A DNA stretch of 64,000 bases from Treponema sp. (GTDB taxonomy: Bacteria; Spirochaetota; Spirochaetia; Treponematales; Treponemataceae). The position numbers were made by a program, and so were the translations under genes. Positions 16,706 to 24,841 of the stretch are shown here, piece by piece. Numbering within the stretch: position 1 is the first letter of the stretch; every line of letters begins with the position of its first letter. The notes under the pieces are model-generated. The model searched no databases and had not been told where the DNA came from. It saw only the letters and a program-made list of their open reading frames with translations. The stretch covers positions 26,966 through 90,965 of the forward strand of contig JAGCUI010000050.1 in assembly GCA_017962965.1 (NCBI GenBank). The letters are read 5' to 3'.

Positions 16706-17735
16706 ATGTTTCTTCTCCTTCTACAGAAAGTTCTTCAAATTCTTCTGAATCCTGATCTTCCATTTTTCCGGTTATTTGTACTGCCATTTTCTTGCCAACA
16801 ACACCTGGCTGACAATAAAACTTCTTCTTATTTCCAACGCTAAGGGATAAAGGATCCCCAACTTTAATACTAGATAAACGCACTACATCTCCAACTCTGA
16901 GCGAAAGTACATCGCGAATCGGGAGGTTGATTGTGCCGATTTCTGCTACAACATCCATATCTACAGATGAGAGCTGACCTTTAATTGTTCCAAGATACTG
17001 TGTGGTTGAACTTCTTCTTACAGATGAGAACCAGAACTGTGATGAAAGTTTTGAAATAATTGGTTCAATTGTAAGATATGGAATACAGAAATTCATCATT
17101 CCTTCTTCGTCTCCAACCTTTGTATCCAATGTTACAAGAACGACCATTTCTGTTGGAGGTACGATCTGTGCAAACTGAGGGTTTGTTTCAATCTGTGCAA
17201 ATCGTGGGCGCAAGTCGATTACCTGAGTCCATGCTTCACGCATATTTGCAAGAATACGAACGATAACGCCTTCCATTACTTCCTGTTCAATATCAGTTAA
17301 GTCACGGTTTTTGTTTCCGCTTGTAGCACCACGTCCACCAAAAAGACGGTCTATCATACAGAAGGTAATTGCAGGGTCAATTTCCAATACCGCATTACCT
17401 TTTAAAGGATCCATATTGATTACAGCTAAGGTTGTTGGTGTTGGGATAGAACGGATAAATTCCTCATAAGTGAGCTGATCTACCGAAGCAACGTGTACAT
17501 GAACCAAAGAACGGAGCTGTGCAGACAAAGAAGTTGTTGTTAAACGAGCAAAGGTCTCATGCATATTTGAGACCGTACGCAACTGTTCCTTTGAGAATTT
17601 GTCAGGACGTTTGAAGTCATATATCTTAATTTTTCGGGCATTATTGACCGGTTTAAAATCATCAGATTCAGTATCGCCTGAACTGATTGCACTTAATAAC
17701 TGGTCAATTTCATCCTGAGATAAAACCTCATTCAT
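16698..17735 (-). CDS. fliM: Flagellar motor switch protein FliM
   Basis: The 345-residue protein starts with the CheY-P binding peptide VLSQDEIDQLLSAI (residues 4-17). The middle domain (residues 45-235) holds the FliM signature GNAVLEIDPAITFCMIDRLF followed by GGRG, which binds FliG. The C-terminal SpoA domain (residues 255-335) includes VVAEIGTINLPIRDVLSLRV and packs with FliN-type domains. An acidic tail (EDQDSEEFEELSVEGEETYE) ends the protein. FliM sets the rotation sense of the motor. It lies 21 bases after fliL and overlaps fliY by eight. Confidence 0.97.
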   Translation of the reverse strand: MNEVLSQDEIDQLLSAISSGDTESDDFKPVNNARKIKIYDFKRPDKFSKEQLRTVSNMHETFARLTTTSLSAQLRSLVHVHVASVDQLTYEEFIRSIPTPTTLAVINMDPLKGNAVLEIDPAITFCMIDRLFGGRGATSGNKNRDLTDIEQEVMEGVIVRILANMREAWTQVIDLRPRFAQIETNPQFAQIVPPTEMVVLVTLDTKVGDEEGMMNFCIPYLTIEPIISKLSSQFWFSSVRRSSTTQYLGTIKGQLSSVDMDVVAEIGTINLPIRDVLSLRVGDVVRLSSIKVGDPLSLSVGNKKKFYCQPGVVGKKMAVQITGKMEDQDSEEFEELSVEGEETYE

Positions 17736-17756
17736 GCACTTCCACCTTATCCAATA

Positions 17757-18311
17757 TTATTTCTGTTTAACTACATCCAGCTGATTAAAGCTTACTGCAC
17801 GAATCTTAGAACCGCTTAATACTTTATCATTAATACCGTTCTTGATTTCTACTATAAACTTTTCTTCATTAGCAGGATTTTCCAACTCATCTGCCATTTT
17901 AGATCTGAAATAAAGTCGTAAGAACTGTTTTATTTCAACCATTCTGTTTGTAATTTCTGCAGAACATTCCTTATCATCTTTTTTATATCCAAGATAAACG
18001 TCTACACGAACTGTAGCAGGCACATCATCAACTGTGAATACCTGGAACATTCCGAGAGATTTATACCAGTCGTATATTTCGCGAGTACCTGTATATTCTT
18101 CTGTTACACTTGATGGATTGAAAGAGTCGTTTGTAGAGCCTTTATTTACAATTTTGATTGTAATAACACAAACAACTACAATGAGAATAATAGCTGCGAG
18201 GCCAATAGCAACCCATTTCAAGAGATTTGGTAAGAAACCAGAACCACCTTTTTTTACAGGAGCTTCCCCAGCACCATTGTCGTCAAGATTTAATTCTTCA
18301 TCATCTGCCAT
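17757..18311 (-). CDS. fliL: Flagellar basal body protein FliL
   Basis: The product has 184 residues with a short acidic cytoplasmic head (ADDEELNLDDNG), one membrane span (LLKWVAIGLAAIILIVVVCV and on, about residues 30-55) and a periplasmic domain of the FliL type ending in IRAVSFNQLDVVKQ. FliL surrounds the stator and supports motor torque. I choose the ATG at 18311, since GGAGGGG lies a few bases before it, over an ATG 24 bases upstream that has no such site. It follows motB by 36 bases and precedes fliM by 21. Confidence 0.9.
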   Translation of the reverse strand: MADDEELNLDDNGAGEAPVKKGGSGFLPNLLKWVAIGLAAIILIVVVCVITIKIVNKGSTNDSFNPSSVTEEYTGTREIYDWYKSLGMFQVFTVDDVPATVRVDVYLGYKKDDKECSAEITNRMVEIKQFLRLYFRSKMADELENPANEEKFIVEIKNGINDKVLSGSKIRAVSFNQLDVVKQK

Positions 18312-18347
18312 TTTCCCCTCCAGCAAATAATTCATTATATGATAACA

Positions 18348-19097
18348 TTAAAAATGTCCTTCGTCTAGAATAATAATATCTACACGTCTATTATAAGCCC
18401 GTTCCTCAGGAGTATCGTTTGAATACTTAGGACGGGTATCCGCATAACCAGCAACGGAGAAACTTTTCTCCTCTACTCCATAATCGGCAAGATAATGCAA
18501 AACATTAATTGCACGTTGAGCAGATAATTCCCAGTTGCTAGGAAAGCCTACATTTTTTCCGTTTTCGTCCAGAACAACCGGAACAGGAGTATCATCTGTG
18601 TGACCTTCTATTCTGAAGCGTCTGTCCTTTACTTCTTCGGAATTAAAGAAATCTGAAAGACGCAAAAGGGTGTCTCTTGTTTCTTCTATATTTAATTCAG
18701 CGCTTCCTTCGTCAAAGAATGAATCTGAAAGAAGTGTTATGATAAGTCCGCGTTCATCACTTGTAACTGTAATTCTGTTTGATTTTACATCCGGAGCAAA
18801 AAGACTTACTGCCTTCTTTTTTGCATTACCAAGAGAGCGTCCTTTTTCTGTAGAAGGAAGTGAGTTGATGTTGTTACCTAAGTCAGAAAGCATACCTGCA
18901 GAAAGTGACATACCACCCGAGGTTGTTTCGGTTTCTGTCATTTCCAGAGACTGAGTAATAGTGGCAAGCTGTGTTGTATCTACTTCCGAAGGGTTATAGA
19001 GCATAACGAAGAAACACAACATAAGAGTAATCATGTCACCGTAAGTACCCTGCCAGGCAAGAGATGGTTTTTGTGGTTCTTTTGCTTTCTTTGCCAT
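18348..19097 (-). CDS. motB: Flagellar stator protein MotB
   Basis: The 249-residue protein has one N-terminal membrane helix with the proton-accepting aspartate in [20 protein letters not shown] (Asp near residue 21), a plug/linker region, and a C-terminal OmpA-type peptidoglycan-binding domain (about residues 105-245) with [31 protein letters not shown] and [10 protein letters not shown]. With MotA it forms the ion channel that drives rotation and anchors to the cell wall. It begins eight bases after motA. Confidence 0.96.
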   Translation of the reverse strand: MAKKAKEPQKPSLAWQGTYGDMITLMLCFFVMLYNPSEVDTTQLATITQSLEMTETETTSGGMSLSAGMLSDLGNNINSLPSTEKGRSLGNAKKKAVSLFAPDVKSNRITVTSDERGLIITLLSDSFFDEGSAELNIEETRDTLLRLSDFFNSEEVKDRRFRIEGHTDDTPVPVVLDENGKNVGFPSNWELSAQRAINVLHYLADYGVEEKSFSVAGYADTRPKYSNDTPEERAYNRRVDIIILDEGHF

Positions 19098-19105
19098 TTA
19101 TCCGC

Positions 19106-19888
19106 CTAGTCCTTTAATACATCCGATTCGATTGCTTTTCTTGTTACAGGATCAAGATAAGTAAGAAGCTTCTGTGCCATAATACGTGGGTTTTCACCGG
19201 CCTGAATGGCAAGTACACCTTCTATAATCATTTCCTTTGAACGAATTTCCTGAGAGTTATGTGCAAGAAGTTTTGTAGAGAATGGAGCGATTAACCAGTT
19301 GGCCATCATAGATCCGTAAAGTGTTGTTACGAGCGCAACCGCCATGTTAGGACCGATAGATGATTTATCTTCGAGGTTACGAAGCATACCAATAAGACCA
19401 AGTACGGTACCCATCATACCGAAACCTGGAGCATATCCAGCCCATGCATTCAAAAGTCCGATCCATTCCATGTGGCGTGATTCAACCTGGTTCATTTCGT
19501 TTTCCATGATTGCACGAATAATGTTTCCGTCTGTACCGTCTACTACGAGGCGAAGTCCCATCTTCATAAAAGGATCTTCAAGATCATCAAGTCCGTCTTC
19601 CAGAGCAAGAATACCTTCACGGCGGGCTTTTTCAGAAAGGGCCTGCATATTGATTACGATATTTTTTTCACCAAAATCAGGGATTTTAAAAGCTCTTCCC
19701 ATTACCTTAAGCATACCAATACACTTTTTTAATGGGGCTGCTACGAACATAGCAAAATAAGAACCACCAATGGTCATGAACATAGAAGGTACGTCGATAA
19801 TACCCATTATTTCACCACCAGAAGTAATAACAGACATGACAACCATGGCTGCTCCACCAAAAATACCCAAGAATGTAGCTATATCCAT
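19106..19888 (-). CDS. motA: Flagellar stator protein MotA
   Basis: The 260-residue protein has four membrane helices: two near the N-terminus (residues 1-50) and two at about residues 148-205. A large cytoplasmic loop carries the FliG-interacting charged region (SEKARREGILALEDGLDDLE). The conserved PGFGMMGTVLGLIGMLRNL and NMAVALVTTLYGSMMANWLI segments mark MotA. The A of its ATG is the last base of the flbD stop codon (TAATG). MotA converts ion flow through the MotAB channel into torque on FliG. Confidence 0.96.
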   Translation of the reverse strand: MDIATFLGIFGGAAMVVMSVITSGGEIMGIIDVPSMFMTIGGSYFAMFVAAPLKKCIGMLKVMGRAFKIPDFGEKNIVINMQALSEKARREGILALEDGLDDLEDPFMKMGLRLVVDGTDGNIIRAIMENEMNQVESRHMEWIGLLNAWAGYAPGFGMMGTVLGLIGMLRNLEDKSSIGPNMAVALVTTLYGSMMANWLIAPFSTKLLAHNSQEIRSKEMIIEGVLAIQAGENPRIMAQKLLTYLDPVTRKAIESDVLKD

Positions 19889-20088
19889 TATAAGACCTCT
19901 TGCTTATCAATACCTATTTTGCGACGGTATTCAATAATCTTTTTTATAATATCTTCGGGGGAATTTCGGACAATGATCTTTTTGCCAGATAACATAGTGA
20001 GAGTTAAATCTGGAGTAGCTTCCATACTTTCGATCATGTGCGGATTCACCCAATATATTTTCCCATCTAACCGCATTACATCAATCAT
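19888..20088 (-). CDS. flbD: FlbD-family small flagellar protein
   Basis: The 66-residue protein matches the short FlbD family found beside motA in spirochaetes and clostridia: MIDVMRLDGKIYWVNPHMIE followed by SMEATPDLTLTMLSGKKIIV and a basic C-terminal helix. It is not the Caulobacter FlbD transcription factor. The function is unknown; its position as the first gene of the operon suggests a role with the stator or hook. In Treponema pallidum flgE lies directly upstream of flbD, but here the upstream neighbour is a divergent two-component system. Confidence 0.88.
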   Translation of the reverse strand: MIDVMRLDGKIYWVNPHMIESMEATPDLTLTMLSGKKIIVRNSPEDIIKKIIEYRRKIGIDKQEVL

Positions 20089-20124
20089 ATTTTATGGTTC
20101 CAAATATATATCCCTGAAGAACCC

Positions 20125-20156
20125 AGTGATATATATTTAAATAAATTTATATCACT
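20125..20156. repeat. Inverted repeat in the flbD leader
   Basis: AGTGATATA (20125-20133) and TATATCACT (20148-20156) are perfect inverted arms separated by 14 AT-rich bases. The pair lies just downstream of the predicted -10 box of the flagellar operon on the reverse strand. It could be an operator or fold in the 5' leader of the mRNA. No known regulator site was recognised. Confidence 0.45.
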
Positions 20157-20159
20157 TCT

Positions 20160-20187
20160 ATTATAATCGGAATTATTTTTATTTCAA
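20160..20187 (-). promoter_or_regulatory. Predicted sigma-70-type promoter of the flagellar operon
   Basis: On the reverse strand TTGAAA (20187-20182) is separated by 16 bases from TATAAT (20165-20160). The leader to the flbD ATG at 20088 would be about 65 bases and contains the inverted repeat at 20125-20156. The hexamers fit the housekeeping sigma factor rather than the TAAA/GCCGATAA pattern of sigma-28, consistent with an early flagellar operon. Confidence 0.6.
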
Positions 20188-20267
20188 TAAATATATTTTT
20201 TTCATGGGCTGATTTTTGAAATTTTTAGCCCAAAATGTATAAATTTTCGTTATTATGCATTTTTTTA

Positions 20268-20295
20268 TTACATTTTTTTAAACAGAGATTATAAT
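20268..20295 (+). promoter_or_regulatory. Predicted promoter of the two-component system
   Basis: TTACAT (20268-20273) and TATAAT (20290-20295) are spaced by 16 bases, giving a leader of about 15 bases before the ATG at 20318, with AGGA three bases upstream of it. The promoter is divergent from that of the flagellar operon across a 229-base AT-rich gap that otherwise shows no gene. Confidence 0.55.
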
Positions 20296-20317
20296 TAGAC
20301 TAGGATTTACAGGAATT

Positions 20318-21025
20318 ATGGAAGACACAAACGCTAAAATTTTTATTATCGAAGACGAAGATTCAATCTCAAAGCTTATAAGCATGTACCTGCAGAAGGA
20401 AAAAATGAACACAAGCGAGTTCCAGACTGCAGAAGAAGCTTTAAAACAGATTAAAGAAAATAATATACCGGACCTCATCATTCTGGATTTAAACCTTCCT
20501 GGGATGAGTGGTTTTGAATTTCTTGAACAGTTCAGAAAGGAAAACAAAAAGACTCCTGTTATTATTGTTTCTGCCCGTGATGCAGATGAAGATATTATTC
20601 AGGGACTTGGCTTTGGTGCAGACGACTTTGTTACAAAACCATTTTCTCCACGAGTTTTGGTTGCAAGGGTTCAGGGGATATTACAGCGTCATCTTCTTCT
20701 TTCTACTCCGGCAGAAGAATGTATCAACTTTGGAGAATACACACTTTTATTAAACAGTTGCGTTCTTAAAAAAGGCTCAAAAAAGATTCCTCTTTCTACA
20801 AAGGAATACGAAGTACTGGAATACTTAATCAAAAATGCAGGAAAGCCTCTTTCTCCGGAAGTTATTTACAATGATGTCTGGAAGGTTCCATTCGGCGATA
20901 TTACAGCAGTTGCAGTTTACATCCAGCGCCTTAGAAAAAAGCTAGAATCAGAAACTTCAAAAATTGAATATATTAAAACTGATTTTGGAAAGGGTTATAC
21001 TTTTAACAAAGAGTGCATTAAATAA
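20318..21025 (+). CDS. OmpR/PhoB-family response regulator
   Basis: The 235-residue protein has a receiver domain (residues 5-120) with the acidic pocket (EDED, residues 12-15), the phosphoacceptor Asp57 in IILDLNLPGMSG, the conserved Ser in VIIVSARD and Lys in FVTKPFSP. The C-terminal winged-helix DNA-binding domain (residues 135-233) contains KKIPLSTKEYEVLEYLIKNA and the recognition helix VAVYIQRLRKKLE. It is a transcription factor activated by phosphorylation. The histidine kinase gene follows after two bases and is surely its partner. Targets are unknown; the divergent flagellar operon promoter is an obvious candidate, but there is no direct evidence. Confidence 0.95.
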   Translation: MEDTNAKIFIIEDEDSISKLISMYLQKEKMNTSEFQTAEEALKQIKENNIPDLIILDLNLPGMSGFEFLEQFRKENKKTPVIIVSARDADEDIIQGLGFGADDFVTKPFSPRVLVARVQGILQRHLLLSTPAEECINFGEYTLLLNSCVLKKGSKKIPLSTKEYEVLEYLIKNAGKPLSPEVIYNDVWKVPFGDITAVAVYIQRLRKKLESETSKIEYIKTDFGKGYTFNKECIK

Positions 21026-21027
21026 CC

Positions 21028-22425
21028 ATGACAATTAAAAAGCAGTTTGTAATTTTAGCAACAATCATCATTACTCTTCCCATTTTGAGTGCCCTTTTTA
21101 TCTTTGTACAAAATTATATCCGCTCTTCGGAACGGGTTTTAATCCGCGAGGTTCAGGAATTAAAAAACACCTCAAGCGACCTTTATACAAAGGATGAATG
21201 GCATAAAATCAGACAGTATATAAACGGACTTCCTCCTGATGTAGAAACAATTTTAGTAAGCGGAAACGGTGATGTTTTGATTTCTACCGTACCAGAGATT
21301 AAAAAGGAAAATACTTTTTCTGTAAATCAGCTTTGGACTGTAATCAGCCAGACAAGTGATATTTATTATTACCAGTACACTTCCCTCAACTTTGAATCTG
21401 CCAAATGTTATTTTATTACGCGCGTTCCAAAAATTAAAAAACCAATGGAAAAGCGGCCGAACATCATTACTTCGCTTTTAATCTTTTTGATGTTTATTGT
21501 GCTTATCTGCGTGTGTATCCTTATTAAAATCTTTAAAAACATTTCGCGTTCCATCATCTCTCTGGAAAAGAAAACCCAGGATGTAGCAAACGGTGAATTA
21601 AACGTAGCGATTGATTCTGCAGATACAAAAGGTTCCAACGAAATATCATCGCTTTCCAAGAGTATTGAAAAAATGCGCTGCTCTCTGGTAGAGGCTCAGA
21701 ATCAGAAAAATAAATTCATTATGGGAATAAGCCACGATTTAAGAACTCCTGTTGCAATCATCAAAGGATATACAGAAGCACTTTCAGACAGCATGATAAG
21801 CGACAAGGATGAAATCAAACAGACTTACAATCTTATTTTCCAGAAGGCTACCCAGCTTGAATCTATGATAGACACCCTCATCAACTACATGAAGATGAAC
21901 AACATAGAAATTCGAGAGCAGCTTAAGATGAATAACATCACTGCCCTAATAAAAACCTTCTGCAAGGAATCAGAGCTTTCTGCAAGTGTATTTAAAAGAA
22001 AGGTTCTTTGCCAGATTGATTTACAAAACGATATTTATGTTCCTTTGAGCCCGCAGCTTTTAAACAGAGCCTTTGAAAATCTTTTCAGTAATGCCATAAG
22101 ATACACTAAGGAAAACGACCTTATTACATTAATGGCCTACGAAAAAGATTCTAAAATTTATTTTATTGTAAAGGATAACGGCGTTGGAATTAATAAAGAA
22201 GATATTTCCAACATATTTGATATTTTTTACAGGGGAACAAATTCAAGGCGCGAAGAAGGAATGGGAATCGGTCTTAGTGTTGTAAAAAATATTATAGACA
22301 CACACGGCTGGACAATCGGTGTTGAATCAGAAAAAGACAAGGGAACTGAATTTACAATTACAATTCCATACTCGAAAGAAACTGATTCAAAAACAAAAGC
22401 CCCTGAGAGTTCAGAGAATAAATAA
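21028..22425 (+). CDS. Membrane sensor histidine kinase (HAMP, HisKA, HATPase)
   Basis: The 465-residue protein has two membrane spans (about residues 7-28 and 147-168) around an external sensor region of about 115 residues. A HAMP domain (residues 170-225) is followed by a HisKA domain with the phosphorylated histidine near residue 236 in FIMGISHDLRTPVAIIKGY. The ATP-binding domain has the N box RAFENLFSNAIRYT, G1 box VKDNGVGI, F box FDIFYRG and G2 box GMGIGLSVVKNII. It should phosphorylate the adjacent regulator. The external sensor region has no recognisable fold. Its last 68 bases overlap the 3' end of hemW on the opposite strand. Confidence 0.95.
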   Translation: MTIKKQFVILATIIITLPILSALFIFVQNYIRSSERVLIREVQELKNTSSDLYTKDEWHKIRQYINGLPPDVETILVSGNGDVLISTVPEIKKENTFSVNQLWTVISQTSDIYYYQYTSLNFESAKCYFITRVPKIKKPMEKRPNIITSLLIFLMFIVLICVCILIKIFKNISRSIISLEKKTQDVANGELNVAIDSADTKGSNEISSLSKSIEKMRCSLVEAQNQKNKFIMGISHDLRTPVAIIKGYTEALSDSMISDKDEIKQTYNLIFQKATQLESMIDTLINYMKMNNIEIREQLKMNNITALIKTFCKESELSASVFKRKVLCQIDLQNDIYVPLSPQLLNRAFENLFSNAIRYTKENDLITLMAYEKDSKIYFIVKDNGVGINKEDISNIFDIFYRGTNSRREEGMGIGLSVVKNIIDTHGWTIGVESEKDKGTEFTITIPYSKETDSKTKAPESSENK

Positions 22426-23539
22426 CATCCCCGTCTGTTTTTTTAATGCTAACAAGAGCTTTTTTATTCCATTCTTCAAACTGTTTAATTATGGAAGATG
22501 GAAGAGCCTGGTTAAATATGTTTTTATAATGAACTGCGCTTATACCAGAAGTTTTTCTAAGGCCCATCATAAAATATTCAAAAATTGATGTTTTTTTGTC
22601 TATATTTTCGACAGTTTCATAATCAGAATCACTTGGGCTATCTTTTTGCCATGTAAGGATATAGCGTTCTATATCGGTTGTGTTTGTCCATCTTTTTCCG
22701 CTTCCGTCTGCCTCATACACAGTGCCTGTTCCACCACTTCCGGCTCCTATGTAATCCTCGTGGTTCCAGTAGCTTAAATTATGCCGGCATTCTTTTCCCT
22801 TTTTACAGAAGTTTGAAATTTCATACTGGGCATAACCGTTTTGTTCCAAAAAAGTCTTTCCCTTAAGCCACATTGAATCAGCCTTATCAAAATCGTAAGG
22901 GAGCTTTGACGTAAATACTTCTTTTCCAAGCGGAGTTTCTTCTTCGAGCGTTAGTGAATAAAGTGAAATATGATCGGGATTATAGTCTATAATAGTTTTA
23001 AGATTATTTATAAAGGAGTCTTCTTTTTCAAAAGGTAGTGCGCTTATTAAATCAAGGGATAAACTTTTCTTCCAGTTTTCCTTTAATATTTTTAAGGCAC
23101 TTAAGTTTTCTTTTACTCCTGCCCTTCTTTTTACATATTCAAGCACCTTCTGGTCTAAAGACTGAATACCGCAGGAGATTCTTGTAACAATGGAATTATT
23201 AAAAAAGCCTATGAGAGATTGTGTAATGTCATCCGGGTTCATCTCTACTGTAAACTCATAATCCTTTGTAAACTCAAGGCAACCGGATAAATAATCAAAC
23301 AAAGAAGAAAACTGTTCTATGCTTAAAAGACTTGGAGTTCCGCCTCCGATATAAACTGATTTACATAGTTTTGAGCCGTATTCTTTTATACGGAATGAGA
23401 TTTCGTTTTTAAGGGCCTGGATGTATGTGTCCGGAACAAGAGTTTCTTTATTACACTTAATACTGAAAAAATCACAATAAGTGCATTTTGAGATACAAAA
23501 AGGAATATGAATATAAAGTGAAAAAGCTTTTTTATTCAA
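22358..23539 (-). CDS. hemW: HemW-like radical SAM protein (heme chaperone family)
   Basis: The 393-residue protein carries the radical-SAM cluster motif CISKCTYC (CxxxCxxC, about residues 16-23) with the following DFFS, the GGGTPSLL S-adenosylmethionine-binding segment, and the later HNLSYWNHEDYIGAGSG signature of the HemN/HemW family. It lacks the extra N-terminal sequence of true oxygen-independent coproporphyrinogen oxidase, so HemW, a heme-binding chaperone, is preferred; in an organism with no visible heme pathway the role is open. The start is a TTG at 23539 without a clear ribosome site; the SAM motif begins only 15 residues later, so little can be missing. It lies 15 bases after lepB. 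Its 3' end overlaps the histidine kinase gene by 68 bases. Confidence 0.9.
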   Translation of the reverse strand: MNKKAFSLYIHIPFCISKCTYCDFFSIKCNKETLVPDTYIQALKNEISFRIKEYGSKLCKSVYIGGGTPSLLSIEQFSSLFDYLSGCLEFTKDYEFTVEMNPDDITQSLIGFFNNSIVTRISCGIQSLDQKVLEYVKRRAGVKENLSALKILKENWKKSLSLDLISALPFEKEDSFINNLKTIIDYNPDHISLYSLTLEEETPLGKEVFTSKLPYDFDKADSMWLKGKTFLEQNGYAQYEISNFCKKGKECRHNLSYWNHEDYIGAGSGGTGTVYEADGSGKRWTNTTDIERYILTWQKDSPSDSDYETVENIDKKTSIFEYFMMGLRKTSGISAVHYKNIFNQALPSSIIKQFEEWNKKALVSIKKTDGDVIYSLNSQGLLFLNQFLSSMEL

Positions 23540-23554
23540 TTTATTAAAGACTGA

Positions 23555-24256
23555 TTATTTTAAACCTTTGAATGATTTAAACGGCCAGTAGCAAAGAAGC
23601 GCTGTTCCGCCGAATCTTTTTTGAGAAACAGGTCCCCAGATTCTTGAGTCTGTGCTTGAAAAACGATTGTCGCTCAAAACAAAGTATTCATCGTCTCCAA
23701 GAGTAAACTCTTCAAAGTCTCCTGTAACACCAATGGATTCATCCCAGCCAGGAACAGATTTACAGAAGGTAATATTGTAGGTGTGATCCGAAAGCTCGAA
23801 TTCTGTTAAAAAGTGTCTGTTTCCCTGAGGTCTTACATATAGCTTATAATCTTTCATATAAAGAGTGTCGCCGGGAAGTGCTACAACTCTTCTAAGCTGT
23901 TTATTTGTACCAGGAATTTCAGGATCAGAAGTTAGGTTTATCTGTCTTGCAGTGAAAAAATAAACAAAGGCATTGGCAATTTTTTTAAACACGTTTGAAT
24001 TAAGATTGGTTCTCTGTTCCAGAAGAACTATATCACCTCTGTGAGGATTTTTTAAAAGAGGAGTTACAAAAACAAGTCCTTTTTCCGGAATATCAGGATT
24101 CATTGAGTCTGCGTTCTGTCTTACCGGGAACAAAACAATGTTGGTTACGATTGCAATAAAAATAATGGCAATTGTAAAAGAAAGGATGATTTTGATATTA
24201 CGGTTTTTAATCTGTTTTCTTAATGTGTAAGAATATTCTAATGCCTGGCGATTCAT
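23555..24256 (-). CDS. lepB: Signal peptidase I
   Basis: The 233-residue protein has an N-terminal membrane span (about residues 22-45), the catalytic serine in NADSMNPDIPEKG, the catalytic lysine in KQLRRVVALPGDTLYMKDYK, and the C-terminal box EYFVLSDNRFSSTDSRIWGP. In many family members the serine motif is SMxPT; here the residue after Pro is Asp. It removes signal peptides of exported proteins at the membrane. It is co-directional with hemW and divergent from smpB. Confidence 0.93.
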   Translation of the reverse strand: MNRQALEYSYTLRKQIKNRNIKIILSFTIAIIFIAIVTNIVLFPVRQNADSMNPDIPEKGLVFVTPLLKNPHRGDIVLLEQRTNLNSNVFKKIANAFVYFFTARQINLTSDPEIPGTNKQLRRVVALPGDTLYMKDYKLYVRPQGNRHFLTEFELSDHTYNITFCKSVPGWDESIGVTGDFEEFTLGDDEYFVLSDNRFSSTDSRIWGPVSQKRFGGTALLCYWPFKSFKGLK

Positions 24257-24337
24257 AGATAAATAAATTCCCCTGTTTCTATAAAAATAGCATAAAGAAA
24301 AGTAACTTACAATAACAAAATTTGTTAAATTGTAAAC

Positions 24338-24366
24338 TTGAAACCATTTCTACTATGCCTTATAAT
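24338..24366 (+). promoter_or_regulatory. Strong sigma-70-type promoter abutting the smpB start
   Basis: TTGAAA (24338-24343), a 17-base spacer and TATAAT (24361-24366) form a near-consensus promoter. The ATG of smpB is at 24376, so the expected transcription start (about 24372-24374) leaves a leader of only two to four bases. Confidence 0.65.
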
Positions 24367-24375
24367 GAAAATAGT

Positions 24376-24840
24376 ATGTCAGAAGGAAAAAAAGTTATTG
24401 CAGAAAACAGAAAAGTTCGATTTGACTATTTTATCGAGGAAACTTACGAATGCGGAATTGCGCTCGAAGGTACAGAGGTAAAATCAGTTAAGAACGGAAA
24501 CATCTCTTTTCCAGACAGTTTTGCCGAAATTATTAATGGTGAAGTGTGGGTAAAAAATTTACACATCAGCGAATATGCTTTTTCATCCATTTTTAACCAT
24601 AATCCGGACAGGCCAAAGAAACTGCTCTTGCATTCTGAGGAAATTAAAAGAATTACAAGAAAAGTTGAAGAAAAAGGTTACACTTTGGTTCCTGTGGAGT
24701 TTTATTTAAAGAACGGCAGAGTTAAAGTTACACTTGGAGTTTGTAAGGGTAAAAAACAATACGACAAGCGTGCAACTATTAAAGACCGTGATATTAAAAG
24801 GGAGATTCAGAGGGAATTTGCCGGTAAGCTCAGAGGTTAG
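24376..24840 (+). CDS. smpB: SsrA-binding protein SmpB
   Basis: The protein has 154 residues from the ATG at 24376, the normal length. Family motifs are KVIAENRKVRFDYFIEETYE at the start, CGIALEGTEVKSVKNG, RPKKLLLHSEEI and the C-terminal tail RATIKDRDIKREIQREF. SmpB binds tmRNA and brings it to stalled ribosomes. Homologous SmpB proteins begin a few residues before VIAENRK, so upstream in-frame ATGs at 24322 and 24355 are rejected. No Shine-Dalgarno sequence precedes the ATG, and the promoter position suggests a nearly leaderless mRNA. The tmRNA gene itself was not seen in the window. Confidence 0.95.
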   Translation: MSEGKKVIAENRKVRFDYFIEETYECGIALEGTEVKSVKNGNISFPDSFAEIINGEVWVKNLHISEYAFSSIFNHNPDRPKKLLLHSEEIKRITRKVEEKGYTLVPVEFYLKNGRVKVTLGVCKGKKQYDKRATIKDRDIKREIQREFAGKLRG

Positions 24841-24841
24841 T

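Noticed and set aside
20089..20317. Small RNA or riboswitch in the flbD-regulator gap
   Set aside because: The region is AT-rich with only one simple inverted repeat; no aptamer-like conserved pattern was recognised.
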